A DNA stretch of 64,000 bases from Paenibacillus timonensis (lineage in GTDB: Bacteria; Bacillota; Bacilli; Paenibacillales; Paenibacillaceae): positions 214,753 to 278,752 of the forward strand of contig NZ_WNZY01000005.1 in the NCBI RefSeq assembly GCF_009725205.1. The letters are read 5' to 3'. The notes beneath the pieces are model-generated. The model saw only the letters and a list, made by a program, of their open reading frames with translations, was not told where the DNA came from and did no database searches. The stretch's first letter is position 1. Every line of letters begins with the position of its first letter. Positions 43,841 through 52,722 of this stretch are shown here, in pieces. A program made the translations under genes and the position numbers.

Positions 43841-43877
43841 GTTCCGTATTTCGGAACGCAGTTACCGAATTTCGAAT
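43841..43877. promoter_or_regulatory. Two IclR-like operator sites, upstream pair
   Basis: A perfect palindrome GTTCCG-TATTT-CGGAAC (43841-43857, centre 43849) and a weaker copy TACCG-AATTT-CGAAT (43863-43877, centre 43870), again 21 bp apart. The two pairs are offset by 126 bp, about twelve helical turns, which would allow looping between them. Confidence 0.7.
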
Positions 43878-43950
43878 GCCCATATATACGATCATTATAG
43901 TAGGAATTAGACAAAAATCAAGCATAAATTTCCGTAACCGTTTGCTAGTT

Positions 43951-43978
43951 TTCAACTTTCTTCCATACGTTGTATACT
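43951..43978 (+). promoter_or_regulatory. Promoter of the iclR-type gene
   Basis: TTCAAC (43951-43956), 16 bp, TATACT (43973-43978). The expected transcript start is about 30 bp before the GTG start codon. Confidence 0.55.
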
Positions 43979-44016
43979 AATACAGAATGAACTAGAGGCC
44001 ATGCAGGAGGCATAAC

Positions 44017-44808
44017 GTGCAAACCACCAATAAACACAAGAACAAAACCGTGGTCAGGTCAATGGATCTACTCCAATTATTCCTGACCTATCCTAAGCTG
44101 AATATCAGCGAGATGGCCAAGTTATCGGGAATTCCTAAAACTTCGGTTCTACGTATGATCGGCTCCTTGGAAGAGATGGGGTTCTTAAAAAAAGATACGG
44201 AAGGCTCTTACTCCCTAGGATTACTCTTTCTTCAATACGGCAATCTGGTCGCGGAACGTTTGGACATCCGACATGTCGCATTGCCGGTCATGCAGCAGTT
44301 ACGAGACGAGATCCAGGAGGCCATCCATTTGGTGCTGCGCGACGGCGACGAATGTATTTATATTGAAAAACTGGATACGGATCACCCCGTGCGACTGTTT
44401 ACCAAAATCGGCCGAAAAGCCCCACTGTACGCCGGCGCATCATCACGCATTATTTTAGCTTTTATGCCTGAGGCAGAACGCGAGGAGTACCTGGATGCCA
44501 CCGAGTTGCAACCCATCGCCACCGGCACGATCACTGACAAAACCAAGCTGCGCAAGATTATGGAACGTTCTCGGCAGGATGGTTACTGCTTCAGTCGGTC
44601 CGAATTGGAGAACTACACTGCCGAGTTAAGTGCACCGATCTTCGACCATACCGGGCAAATCATTGCAGCACTCAGCACTGCCGGGTTAGAGGTTCAGTTC
44701 GAGGAGGGGCGTATCGCCGAGCTCGTGAAGGACGTACAGCGAGCAGCCAACGAAATCTCCCGGAGATTAGGTTGTACCCGTCAAATTCCGGTAGCGGTGA
44801 CCTTATAG
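44017..44808 (+). CDS. IclR-family transcriptional regulator of the catabolic operon
   Basis: 263 residues. The N-terminal winged helix (about 10-70) has VVRSMDLLQLFLTYPKLNISEMAKLSGIPKTSVLRMIGSLEEMGFL. The C-terminal effector domain (about 80-255) has DECIYIEKLDTDHPVRLFTKIGRKAPLYAGASSRIILAF and ELSAPIFDHTGQIIAALSTAG. Translation starts at GTG after GGAGG. It is divergent from the fifteen-gene operon across 313 bp that hold four IclR-like dyads. IclR proteins in catabolic clusters usually respond to the substrate or an intermediate. Confidence 0.93.
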   Translation: MQTTNKHKNKTVVRSMDLLQLFLTYPKLNISEMAKLSGIPKTSVLRMIGSLEEMGFLKKDTEGSYSLGLLFLQYGNLVAERLDIRHVALPVMQQLRDEIQEAIHLVLRDGDECIYIEKLDTDHPVRLFTKIGRKAPLYAGASSRIILAFMPEAEREEYLDATELQPIATGTITDKTKLRKIMERSRQDGYCFSRSELENYTAELSAPIFDHTGQIIAALSTAGLEVQFEEGRIAELVKDVQRAANEISRRLGCTRQIPVAVTL

Positions 44809-44826
44809 ATTCCAATAAGCATAAAC

Positions 44827-44860
44827 AAGCCCGTCCCGGCAACTGCCGGAGACGGGCTTT
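44827..44860. terminator. Terminator between iclR-type gene and murB-like gene
   Basis: Stem AAGCCCGTCcCGGCA/TGCCGgaGACGGGCTT with small internal irregularity, T-rich afterwards. It lies between convergent genes. Confidence 0.85.
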
Positions 44861-44866
44861 GAAGTT

Positions 44867-45919
44867 TTAACACCGGTGCGAAGAAGACTTCCCTTCGATG
44901 ACGACAACTTCCGGCTCGGGAACAAAACCATAATGTCGATCAAAGGCATCCTGTACGTGATGAATTAACTCGATCACGTCCGCTGCTTTCGCCCCTCCTA
45001 TATTTTGAATCACATTGCCGTGAACGGGCGAAATTCGGGCATTGCCCCGTTGAACACCTCTCAAATGAAGTCGGTCCGCCAGTTTGCCGATCGGCTCGCC
45101 AACGGTATAATCGTTTTTGAACACCGACCCGCAGGAAGGATAAGTAAAATGCATTTTCCCTACACGATCCTGTACGACCTTTCGCAACGGGGTTAATGCC
45201 GAGTCTTCTCCCTTTTCCCCTTCTTTATCTTCCAACCAACCGATGAAATGCGAAGCAAATTCAGGTAACCGAGTGGGTGGCAGCTTCCCTTCCCGAAGAG
45301 CAATCAATTCCGGTAACGCCAACAACGACACAGCTTCTCGGCTAGGCGAGCTCAACTTAAACTCTGCTCCGACGATCAACCAGTTGCTGGAGTTGTCTTG
45401 AAATACGGATTGTTTATACCCAAATCCGCAGGCTTCCCGCCCTAGGGTTAGGATCCCGCTCGGCCGCTGTAAGTCAACATAATGAACGTTGACCAACGTA
45501 TCGCTGATATGGCGGTCAAAGTACTTGGCATTCATGTAAACTCCACCACCAACCGTTCCCGGCAGCAAAAAAGCAAAATCAAAATCGGAAATCCCCAGTC
45601 CATATCCAATCACGGCCAACATCGACATCGGCATTCCTGACGAGACAACCAATCGATCCCCCTCGAGCTTGAAATCTACCATCTCCCGGGTCGTGAGAAA
45701 TAAGGCATCGGGGTCAGGCCGATCGGGAAACAGCATATTCGAACCCCCGCCAAAAAAAGTCGGCTCTATACCGCGGCGATATGCCAGCTCCAGCAGCTCC
45801 CGTAATTGTTCTTGCGATTGAGGCGTTCCAACAAAGCGGGCCTCTCCCCCGATTTCATAGGTCGAGTAACGGGACAAGTCTTGCTCCGTCCGCAGTCCAG
45901 CTAAACTCCTGCTTGTCAT
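44867..45919 (-). CDS. MurB-like UDP-N-acetylenolpyruvoylglucosamine reductase
   Basis: 350 residues of the MurB family: FAD-binding segments STYEIGGEARF, FFGGGSNMLFPD and LPGTVGGGVYMNAKYF, the catalytic Ser in CGSVFKND and Glu in PEPEVVVIEG. The usual catalytic Arg in YR-x-S-x-F is a Lys here (FGYKQSVFQ). The length exceeds the common 300 residues because of a charged insertion (WLEDKEGEKGED region). It may be a second, diverged MurB. The ATG at 45919 follows AAAGGGG. It lies 51 bp after clcA, so the two may be co-transcribed. Confidence 0.85.
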   Translation of the reverse strand: MTSRSLAGLRTEQDLSRYSTYEIGGEARFVGTPQSQEQLRELLELAYRRGIEPTFFGGGSNMLFPDRPDPDALFLTTREMVDFKLEGDRLVVSSGMPMSMLAVIGYGLGISDFDFAFLLPGTVGGGVYMNAKYFDRHISDTLVNVHYVDLQRPSGILTLGREACGFGYKQSVFQDNSSNWLIVGAEFKLSSPSREAVSLLALPELIALREGKLPPTRLPEFASHFIGWLEDKEGEKGEDSALTPLRKVVQDRVGKMHFTYPSCGSVFKNDYTVGEPIGKLADRLHLRGVQRGNARISPVHGNVIQNIGGAKAADVIELIHHVQDAFDRHYGFVPEPEVVVIEGKSSSHRC

Positions 45920-45970
45920 AATAAGCCCCTTTCCAACCATTTCCTATTCAATAATGTAATTTTAAGGAGC

Positions 45971-47563
45971 TTAGAAGACGGTTGAAACGGATACCTGATG
46001 CAACCTTTGCCGAACCGTCGAGGCGTATTTATCATCCGTTAATACCGTTAAATAATCTCCAGCTAGTATGGTAATATCCCCTGCGGGTATCAATTCCTGA
46101 GAACCTCTCTTTACGGAAACAATGAGGCAATGACCGGGCCAATGGAATTCCTTAATTTGTAGTCCATCCAACGATGAACCTTTATGAATGGGAAATTCCA
46201 TAATGATTTTCTCCGATGGTGTTCTGTCTTCCTGCCCTTTGTCCTGACGCAGAAACCGACTGAGCAACACCTCATAAATGGGATGGGAACGAAACATTTC
46301 CGCCGTCATATAAGCAACAAGACATACCACGCCTGTCGAAAGCAGATTGGTAAAGGAACCTGTCATCTCAGTAATTAGGATAATACCGGTGATGGGTGCC
46401 CTTACGCTGGCCGTAAAATAGCCAGCCATGGCCAGGATTAGAAACCCGCTTTCACTAAGAGCCCCTCCGGTTATTCCATTCACAGCTTTGCAGTACAGCA
46501 CGCCGATCATCCCGCCAATGACCAGCATTGGTAGAAAAATACCTCCAGGAGCCGAAGAGCCGTAACTAAACATGGTAAATAGAAACTTAACAACAAAGAT
46601 GATGATCAATAACCGAAGTGGGAAGTTGCCAGAGATCATCTCATTGACCAGATGGTTCCCGCCCCCAAGAACCTGTGGCAGGCTTAAGCCAAGCACACCG
46701 GAGATTAGAAAGGGGAGTATAGGACGATATTCAGCCGGTACACGATTCGTTTTTCGATAAAAATCCTGAAAAACGTAGATTGCTTTGTTAAACCCCATCC
46801 CTGCGATTCCCACAACAAAACCCAATAGGATTAGGTGAAGATACTGATTAAGCGGCAGAGTGCTAATCGATGAAAAATGGAAGATTGGATTTAAACCAAA
46901 AAACTCCTTGGATACAAAATCAGCAACCAGCGAGGAGCCTAACGCAGCGATCATAATTAAAGGAGAAAAATTCATATGGACTTCTTCCAAGGCAAAAATG
47001 ACCCCGGCAATCGGAGCGTTAAAAGCCGCGGCTAGCCCTGCGCTTGCCCCACAAGTTATTAGCATATGCGCTTCGGTTTTCGAACGACGCAGCCATTCGC
47101 TAATTCCCTGTCCAACACTAGCCCCGATTTGGATCGAAGGACCTTCTCTGCCCAGGGACAAACCAGTACCGATGCTTAGCGTCCCCCCAAGAAATTTTGC
47201 TAATAACGTTTTCCACCAGTTCATTTGTAGCTTGTTCTGCAAAATTCCTTTCACTTGCGGGATACCGCTGCCGGAAATCATCGGCTGCATGTTTACTAGT
47301 TTCCCCGTCAACCAACCAGCCCCTATCAGAAATAAGGCCCAAACAGGAATCAGCAACAGATGATGATTGAGAAAATCGTACAAACCCAAAATAAGTTCCA
47401 AAGTTTTCTCAAGTACATAACGGTACAATACAACGACGATTCCTGCTGCTAGCCCCACCGCGATTCCGCCAGCAAGCAGGCGAAACTTAAAATTAAACCA
47501 AACGGACAAGATACGACTCGTTTCATTTTCTTGCAATGTACAAACCTTCTTTGTTGAATTCAT
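45971..47563 (-). CDS. ClC-family chloride channel/antiporter with TrkA-C domain
   Basis: 530 residues. Selectivity-filter motifs: GSGIPQVKG, GREGPSIQ (gating Glu) and GGIFLPMLV (G-x-F-x-P), plus SVRAPITGIILITEM. About ten to twelve membrane helices, then a cytoplasmic TrkA-C/RCK-C domain (about 445-520: LQIKEFHWPGHCLIVSVKRG, ILAGDYLTVLTDD) that probably senses a ligand. Many family members are Cl-/H+ or F-/H+ exchangers; the typical ClC-F signature was not seen. The translation start has only a weak ribosome site, so a slightly later start is possible. Confidence 0.9.
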   Translation of the reverse strand: MNSTKKVCTLQENETSRILSVWFNFKFRLLAGGIAVGLAAGIVVVLYRYVLEKTLELILGLYDFLNHHLLLIPVWALFLIGAGWLTGKLVNMQPMISGSGIPQVKGILQNKLQMNWWKTLLAKFLGGTLSIGTGLSLGREGPSIQIGASVGQGISEWLRRSKTEAHMLITCGASAGLAAAFNAPIAGVIFALEEVHMNFSPLIMIAALGSSLVADFVSKEFFGLNPIFHFSSISTLPLNQYLHLILLGFVVGIAGMGFNKAIYVFQDFYRKTNRVPAEYRPILPFLISGVLGLSLPQVLGGGNHLVNEMISGNFPLRLLIIIFVVKFLFTMFSYGSSAPGGIFLPMLVIGGMIGVLYCKAVNGITGGALSESGFLILAMAGYFTASVRAPITGIILITEMTGSFTNLLSTGVVCLVAYMTAEMFRSHPIYEVLLSRFLRQDKGQEDRTPSEKIIMEFPIHKGSSLDGLQIKEFHWPGHCLIVSVKRGSQELIPAGDITILAGDYLTVLTDDKYASTVRQRLHQVSVSTVF

Positions 47564-47646
47564 TTACTTCTGTATATATGTTAATAATTCACAGATTAGT
47601 GCATCAAGCATGCAAATACGCGAATGAATGCCGAAGTATCAAACAT

Positions 47647-47682
47647 AAGGGCTGAAAGGATTTCATCCTATTCAGCCCCTTT
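47647..47682 (-). terminator. Terminator of the yebC-type gene
   Basis: Stem AAGGGCTGAA...TTCAGCCCCTT with inner GGAT/ATCC pairing. On the minus strand it follows the yebC-type stop codon. The T tract is weak. Confidence 0.7.
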
Positions 47683-47694
47683 GTCCATATTCAA

Positions 47695-48414
47695 TTACTC
47701 AGCAAATTCCACGTTATGATACACTTGCTGCACGTCTTCTAAGTCCTCCAGCGCATCAATCAGTTTCTCAAATTGCGCTTCGGCATCCGCCGGTAAAGTA
47801 ACGTAGTTTTGCGCCAGCATGGTCAATTCCGCAACCGTAAACTCCGTGATTCCGGCGTTTTTGAGCGCTTCCTGAACGGAATGGAATTGATCCGGCTCGG
47901 CATAGACGATGACCGCCTCGTCCTCCTCGACGATATCACGCACCTCGAGATCGGCTTCCATCAGGATTTCAAACACTTCATCGATGGTCTTCCCTTCCAT
48001 CCCGATGACCGCTGTCGCGTCAAACATATAAGAAACCGATCCGCTTACGCCCATGTTCCCGCCATTCTTGTTGAAAGCGGAACGTACTTCCGGTGCGGTA
48101 CGGTTCACGTTATTCGTCAATGTATCTACAATCACCATGGAGCCGTTAGGCCCAAAGCCTTCGTAACGCAACTCCTGGTATACTTCGTCCGAACTGCCCT
48201 TGGCCTTATCGAGGGCGCGGTCAATGATCGCCTTAGGTACATTGTACGTTTTTGCCCGTTCCAGAACGACCTTCAAAGCGCGGTTCGATTCCGGATCCGG
48301 TTCGCCTTTCTTAGCGGCAACATAAATTTCGACGCCGAATTTCGCGTAGATCCGGCTGGTATTGGCGTCTTTCGAAGCTTTCTTCTCTTTAATATTGTTC
48401 CATTTGCGGCCCAT
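47695..48414 (-). CDS. YebC/PmpR family protein (YeeI branch)
   Basis: 239 residues beginning [20 protein letters not shown], which marks the YeeI/YebC2 branch (the other branch starts MAGHSKW). Other segments are [37 protein letters not shown] and [29 protein letters not shown]. The family was named as DNA-binding regulators. Recent work, as I recall it, places bacterial YebC proteins at ribosomes stalled on proline stretches. It has its own promoter and terminator. Confidence 0.92.
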   Translation of the reverse strand: MGRKWNNIKEKKASKDANTSRIYAKFGVEIYVAAKKGEPDPESNRALKVVLERAKTYNVPKAIIDRALDKAKGSSDEVYQELRYEGFGPNGSMVIVDTLTNNVNRTAPEVRSAFNKNGGNMGVSGSVSYMFDATAVIGMEGKTIDEVFEILMEADLEVRDIVEEDEAVIVYAEPDQFHSVQEALKNAGITEFTVAELTMLAQNYVTLPADAEAQFEKLIDALEDLEDVQQVYHNVEFAE

Positions 48415-48447
48415 ACTGTTCCCACTTTCTTAATAATCTACCTAACT

Positions 48448-48476
48448 ATTATAACCAACAACTGATTTTGCGGCAA
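48448..48476 (-). promoter_or_regulatory. Promoter of the yebC-type gene
   Basis: On the minus strand TTGCCG (48471-48476), 17 bp, TATAAT (48448-48453). Perfect -10 and good spacing. Confidence 0.8.
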
Positions 48477-48552
48477 TGAATGACAGAGTCCCTTTCCCAG
48501 TAGCCCTTTGAGCGCCTTTTCACCCTTCTAAATCAGATCGGCCGCCCACAAC

Positions 48553-48587
48553 AAAAATGCCCTATGAATTAACATAGGACATTTTTA
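48553..48587 (-). terminator. Terminator of the ABC-F gene
   Basis: Stem AAAATGcCCTATG/CATAGGaCATTTT with one mismatch and T-rich ends on both strands. It follows the ABC-F stop codon. Confidence 0.85.
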
Positions 48588-48617
48588 TTACTAGCTTGCA
48601 TCCATATACAAAATCTC

Positions 48618-50174
48618 CTACAGCATTTTCGTCGTCCACGATTCGCAGTTCCACGTCTCTGTGACGACATCGCGATAGAATTCCGGTTCGTGAGAAATCA
48701 ACAGAATACTGCCCTTGTAGGCTTGCAGGGCACGTTTCAGCTCATCCTTTGCATCAACGTCCAAATGGTTCGTAGGTTCGTCGAGCACCAGCAGATTGGT
48801 TTCCCGGTTAATCAGTTTGCATAACCGAACTTTTGCTTTCTCGCCGCCACTCAGCACGGCAACCTTGCTCTCGATATGTTTAGTTGTCAGACCGCATTTG
48901 GCTAGGGCGGCACGTACCTCAAACTGCGTATATGAAGGGAACTCGTTCCAGATCTCCTCAATACACGTATTGTAGTTAGCTTCCTTCATTTCCTGCTCGA
49001 AGTAGCCGATTTCAAGCAGATCGCCAAGTCGTACTGTGCCGGAGATCGCTGGAATTTGACTCAGGATGCTGCGCAGTAGCGTCGTTTTCCCGATCCCGTT
49101 TGCACCGACAAGGGCGATTTTTTGCCCGCGTTCCATCCGCAGATTGAGCGGTCTCGATAACGGTGAATCGTACCCGATCACCAGATCCGTTGTCTCAAAG
49201 ATCAGCTTGCCGGATGTCCGGGCATCTTTGAAGTTAAATTGTGGTTTCGGCTTCTCCTTTGCCAGCTCGATGATATCCATCTTGTCGAGCTTCTTCTGCC
49301 GCGACATCGCCATGTTGCGTGTCGCCACGCTGGCTTTGTTGCGCGCCACAAAGTCCTTAAGGTCAGCGATCTCTTGCTGCTGGCGTTTGTAGGCGGACTC
49401 CAACTGTAGCTTTTTCGCCTCGTACACCTGCAGAAAATTATCATAGTCGCCAACGTAGCGGTTCAGCTCTTGATTTTCCATATGGTAAATCAAGTTAATG
49501 ACGCTATTCAGGAACGGGATGTCGTGCGAAATCAGGATAAATGCGTTCTCATATTCCTGTAAATATCGCTTTAACCATTCGATATGTTGTTCATCCAAAT
49601 AGTTGGTTGGCTCGTCAAGCAACAGAATGTCAGGCTTCTCAAGCAGAAGCTTGGCCAGCAGCACTTTGGTCCGCTGCCCCCCGCTGAGGTCATTGACATC
49701 CTTATCGAGTCCGATATCGGTTAATCCCAAGCCACGGGCCGTTTCATCGATCTTCGCATCGATCAGGTAAAAGTCCTGATTCGTGAGCGTATCCTGTATC
49801 GTGCCCACGTCTTCGAGCAACTGCTCCAGTTCTTCCGGCGACACCTCGCCCATCTTGCCATACATATCGTTCATTTCCTGTTCCAAGTCAAACAGGTATT
49901 GGAAGGCTCCGCGCAGCACGTCGCGGATCGTCATCCCTTTCTCCAATACCGCATGTTGGTCCAGGTAACCAACGCGCGTGCGTCTAGCCCATTCGACTTT
50001 GCCTTCGTCTGGCTGCAGCTTCCCCGTAATAATGTTCATGAACGTCGATTTGCCCTCGCCATTGGCTCCGACCAGTCCGATATGCTCACCTTTTAACAGG
50101 CGGAAGGACACGTCATTAAAGATGGCCCGATCCCCAAAACCGTGACTTAACCGTTCTACGTTTAAAATACTCAT
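48618..50174 (-). CDS. ABC-F family ATPase (YkpA/YbiT-like)
   Basis: 518 residues with two ABC domains and no membrane segment. First domain: GANGEGKST, LSGGQRTKVLL, LLLDEPTNYLD. Second domain: GANGIGKTT, LSGGEKAKVRL, LVLDEPTNHLD. The linker (about 240-310) is charged and helical, typical of the P-site tRNA interaction motif. ABC-F proteins act on ribosomes, either as translation factors or as antibiotic resistance proteins. The close match in layout to YkpA/YbiT suggests a housekeeping translation factor. Confidence 0.92.
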   Translation of the reverse strand: MSILNVERLSHGFGDRAIFNDVSFRLLKGEHIGLVGANGEGKSTFMNIITGKLQPDEGKVEWARRTRVGYLDQHAVLEKGMTIRDVLRGAFQYLFDLEQEMNDMYGKMGEVSPEELEQLLEDVGTIQDTLTNQDFYLIDAKIDETARGLGLTDIGLDKDVNDLSGGQRTKVLLAKLLLEKPDILLLDEPTNYLDEQHIEWLKRYLQEYENAFILISHDIPFLNSVINLIYHMENQELNRYVGDYDNFLQVYEAKKLQLESAYKRQQQEIADLKDFVARNKASVATRNMAMSRQKKLDKMDIIELAKEKPKPQFNFKDARTSGKLIFETTDLVIGYDSPLSRPLNLRMERGQKIALVGANGIGKTTLLRSILSQIPAISGTVRLGDLLEIGYFEQEMKEANYNTCIEEIWNEFPSYTQFEVRAALAKCGLTTKHIESKVAVLSGGEKAKVRLCKLINRETNLLVLDEPTNHLDVDAKDELKRALQAYKGSILLISHEPEFYRDVVTETWNCESWTTKML

Positions 50175-50248
50175 TGAATTTTAACACCTTTTCTATAGGA
50201 AATATGGTTGGTAACTCTCGATTTAAGCAAAAAGGGTACACTCGACAT

Positions 50249-50278
50249 ATTATACTGGTTAATCGGGGCAAAGCTCAA
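50249..50278 (-). promoter_or_regulatory. Promoter of the ABC-F gene
   Basis: On the minus strand TTGAGC (50273-50278), 18 bp, TATAAT (50249-50254). It leaves a leader of about 65-70 bases before the start codon, in which no leader peptide or strong attenuator was seen. Confidence 0.7.
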
Positions 50279-50299
50279 TACGGCGGGGAAATTTAGTAG

Positions 50300-50338
50300 A
50301 AAAAAAGCGCCGTCCCGAATCTCCTTCGGGCGACGCTT
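50300..50338 (-). terminator. Terminator of the ars/AKR operon
   Basis: Hairpin with arms AAGCG...CCGAA and TTCGG...GCTT (small internal asymmetry). On the minus strand it ends in CGCTTTTTTT, a strong T tract. It closes the aldo/keto reductase gene. Confidence 0.85.
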
Positions 50339-50353
50339 GTGTGCTGAAATTTC

Positions 50354-51343
50354 TTAAAACCCTAAAATATCGTCAATTCGGCGAAGCTCCTCCGACGTAA
50401 ATGTCGGATGGGTCAAAGCGCCAACCGCATCTTCGATTTGACTCACCTTGCTGGCGCCAATCAGTGCGGAGGTCACTCTACCTCCACGCAACACCCAACT
50501 CAAGGCCATCTGCGATAGCTTCTGTCCTCTTGTGGCTGCCAATTCATTCAACTGCTTGATTTTCGTGATCCGTTCCTCATTCAAGTCCTCCGGACGAAGG
50601 AATACGCTAGGTCCGGCAGCACGGGAGTCCGGTGCAATTCCGTTCAAATAGCGGTCAGTCAGAATACCTTTCTCGAGTGGGGAGAACACGATCGAGCCGA
50701 TGCCTTCTTCCTCCAGTACATCCTGCAGCCCCTCCTCGATCCAGCGGTTCATCATCGAATAGTTTGGCTGATGGATGACGGCTGGTGTACCCAATTGTTT
50801 CAGGATCCGTGACGCCTCCCGCGTCTCTTCCGGACGATAGTTGGACAGTCCCACATATAGCGCTTTCCCTTGGCGTACGATGAGGTCGAGTGCGGCCATT
50901 GTTTCTTCCAGCGGCGTGTTTGGATCCGGACGATGATGGTAGAAAATATCAACATATTCCAGTCCCATCCGCTTCAAGCTTTGATCCAGGCTTGAGACCA
51001 GATATTTTTTCGAACCCCATTCTCCATAGGGTCCTGGCCACATGTAATAACCCGCTTTGGTAGAGATGATCATCTCATCGCGATAGGGACGAAGATCCTC
51101 GCGAAGCACCCGTCCAAACGTTTCCTCGGCAGAGCCTGCCGGCGGTCCATAATTGTTGGCGAGATCGAAATGCGTGATCCCTAAATCGAATGCTCGGTGC
51201 AGCATGGCACGCCCATTCTCGAGCACGTCGATCCCGCCGAAATTATGCCATAGGCCGAGTGAGACGGCTGGTAACTTCAATCCGCTCCGTCCCGAACGGT
51301 TATATGTCATCGTTTCGTATCTGTTGTCAGCTGCTTGATACAT
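50354..51343 (-). CDS. Aldo/keto reductase, YghZ type
   Basis: 329 residues. The family resembles E. coli YghZ (L-glyceraldehyde-3-phosphate reductase) and potassium-channel beta subunits. Motifs: SLGLWHNFGG, HFDLANNYGPPAGSAEE (catalytic Asp and Tyr), ISTKAGYYMWPGPYGEWGSKKYL, FYHHRPDPNTP, and cofactor-binding VTSALIGASKVSQIEDAV. The ATG at 51343 follows AAAGGAGGAC; the frame extends to 51400. It lies 98 bp after the AraC gene. Detoxification of reactive aldehydes is likely for the family. Confidence 0.9.
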   Translation of the reverse strand: MYQAADNRYETMTYNRSGRSGLKLPAVSLGLWHNFGGIDVLENGRAMLHRAFDLGITHFDLANNYGPPAGSAEETFGRVLREDLRPYRDEMIISTKAGYYMWPGPYGEWGSKKYLVSSLDQSLKRMGLEYVDIFYHHRPDPNTPLEETMAALDLIVRQGKALYVGLSNYRPEETREASRILKQLGTPAVIHQPNYSMMNRWIEEGLQDVLEEEGIGSIVFSPLEKGILTDRYLNGIAPDSRAAGPSVFLRPEDLNEERITKIKQLNELAATRGQKLSQMALSWVLRGGRVTSALIGASKVSQIEDAVGALTHPTFTSEELRRIDDILGF

Positions 51344-51441
51344 GAATGTTTGTCCTCCTTTAGTGTTTATATGTTCAATATAATACACCGGGAGCGGCAC
51401 ACCTATATCAACACGGATGATTCCTATGGCATAATGTCTGA

Positions 51442-52278
51442 TTATTGCAATTTCCCACGATAATCGGTAGGTGAGACACCCCTCTTTTTCTTGAACATTT
51501 TGGAGAATAGCAAAGCATCTTGATATCCGACCGAGCGCGCAACTTCGGCGATTGAATAGTGGGCCTTCTCCAGCAAAAAGCAGGCCTTCTCCATCCGGTA
51601 ATTCAACAGATATTGCTGCGGCGGCATTCCTGTAACCTGCTTAAACAGTGACGATAAATATTTCCGGTCTAACCCTACGATCGCGGCTAACTGGCCAACG
51701 GTAATCTCTTCGCTATAATGACTATGCAGGAAATCAAGGCAGTGATGGATATACGCATCTTTTGCTTGTGTTCTTGCAGCGTTAGAACTCCCGGATGCAG
51801 GGACAAGCTCCACTAACAACGTTAAAAATTCGTGCAGCAACGCATGAAGGCGTAAATCGCGGGTGGCGGCCGTATCCTCCGCATCCCCCAGCAATTCGTA
51901 TAATTGAGGCATCAATCGTGTGTCCATTGGAAACACGATTGATGCCGGACTTAACCGGGTACGGGCTAACACTTCCGCCACTTGATCTCCACGGAAGCCG
52001 ATCCAGGAATACGTCCAGGGGTCACTTTTATCGGCTTGATAGAATATAACCCGCTCGGGATACGCGATAAACGCCTGTCCTCCGGTCAACTCGTAGGTTT
52101 CACCCTCAACCTTTACAATCCCCCGTCCCGAATGGATAAAGTGGATTTTATAGATGTCACGGACACCTGGACCAAAGGAATGAAGTGGCGCGCACTTTTC
52201 TCTTCCCCAATAACACAAATATAAATCCGGCGATTCGCGAAACGGCCGGTCTGGATTATAATGAAATATCCTATTCAT
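51442..52278 (-). CDS. AraC-family regulator, coupled to arsC
   Basis: 278 residues with an N-terminal cupin-type sensing domain (about 20-110: [44 protein letters not shown]) and two C-terminal helix-turn-helix motifs ([59 protein letters not shown]). The start at 52278 overlaps the end of arsC by 8 bp, so translation is coupled. A longer frame to 52389 runs entirely inside arsC. The aldo/keto reductase gene that follows may be its target. The signal is unknown. Confidence 0.86.
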   Translation of the reverse strand: MNRIFHYNPDRPFRESPDLYLCYWGREKCAPLHSFGPGVRDIYKIHFIHSGRGIVKVEGETYELTGGQAFIAYPERVIFYQADKSDPWTYSWIGFRGDQVAEVLARTRLSPASIVFPMDTRLMPQLYELLGDAEDTAATRDLRLHALLHEFLTLLVELVPASGSSNAARTQAKDAYIHHCLDFLHSHYSEEITVGQLAAIVGLDRKYLSSLFKQVTGMPPQQYLLNYRMEKACFLLEKAHYSIAEVARSVGYQDALLFSKMFKKKRGVSPTDYRGKLQ

Positions 52279-52696
52279 TCGCTTCTTCAGCTGCAAAACG
52301 CTGAATCCGCTCGCCAATTTGATCACGGACGCGCTGGAACACCGCCCACTTCTCTTCATCTGTTCCCGTCGCTTTTGCCGGATCGTCAAATCCCCAGTGC
52401 TCGCGGCGAACCTGAGGAGGTGTCATCGGACAGCGGTCCGCGGCGTCTCCACACAGCGTGACGACCATATCCGCATGGTTCAAGCGTTCCATATCTATTA
52501 GATCCGAAGTTTGCTCCGAGATATCAATGCCAACCTCAGTCATAGCCTTAACCGCATTCGGATTCAAACCATGCGCCTCGATCCCGGCGCTATAAACCTC
52601 CCAACCTTCCGGTAAATAATTCTTCGCCCAACCTTCGGCCATTTGACTTCGACAGGAATTACCGGTACACAAGAAATAAATCGTTTTTTTCTCCAT
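52271..52696 (-). CDS. arsC: Thioredoxin-coupled arsenate reductase
   Basis: 141 residues of the low-molecular-weight phosphatase type. Catalytic Cys10 and Cys15 lie in [10 protein letters not shown], and the redox pair Cys82 and Cys89 in [11 protein letters not shown], at the same positions as in S. aureus pI258 ArsC. It reduces arsenate to arsenite for export by Acr3. It lies 26 bp after the acr3 gene. Confidence 0.97.
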   Translation of the reverse strand: MEKKTIYFLCTGNSCRSQMAEGWAKNYLPEGWEVYSAGIEAHGLNPNAVKAMTEVGIDISEQTSDLIDMERLNHADMVVTLCGDAADRCPMTPPQVRREHWGFDDPAKATGTDEEKWAVFQRVRDQIGERIQRFAAEEANE

Positions 52697-52722
52697 TGGA
52701 TCAGAACATCTCCTTTAGCATC

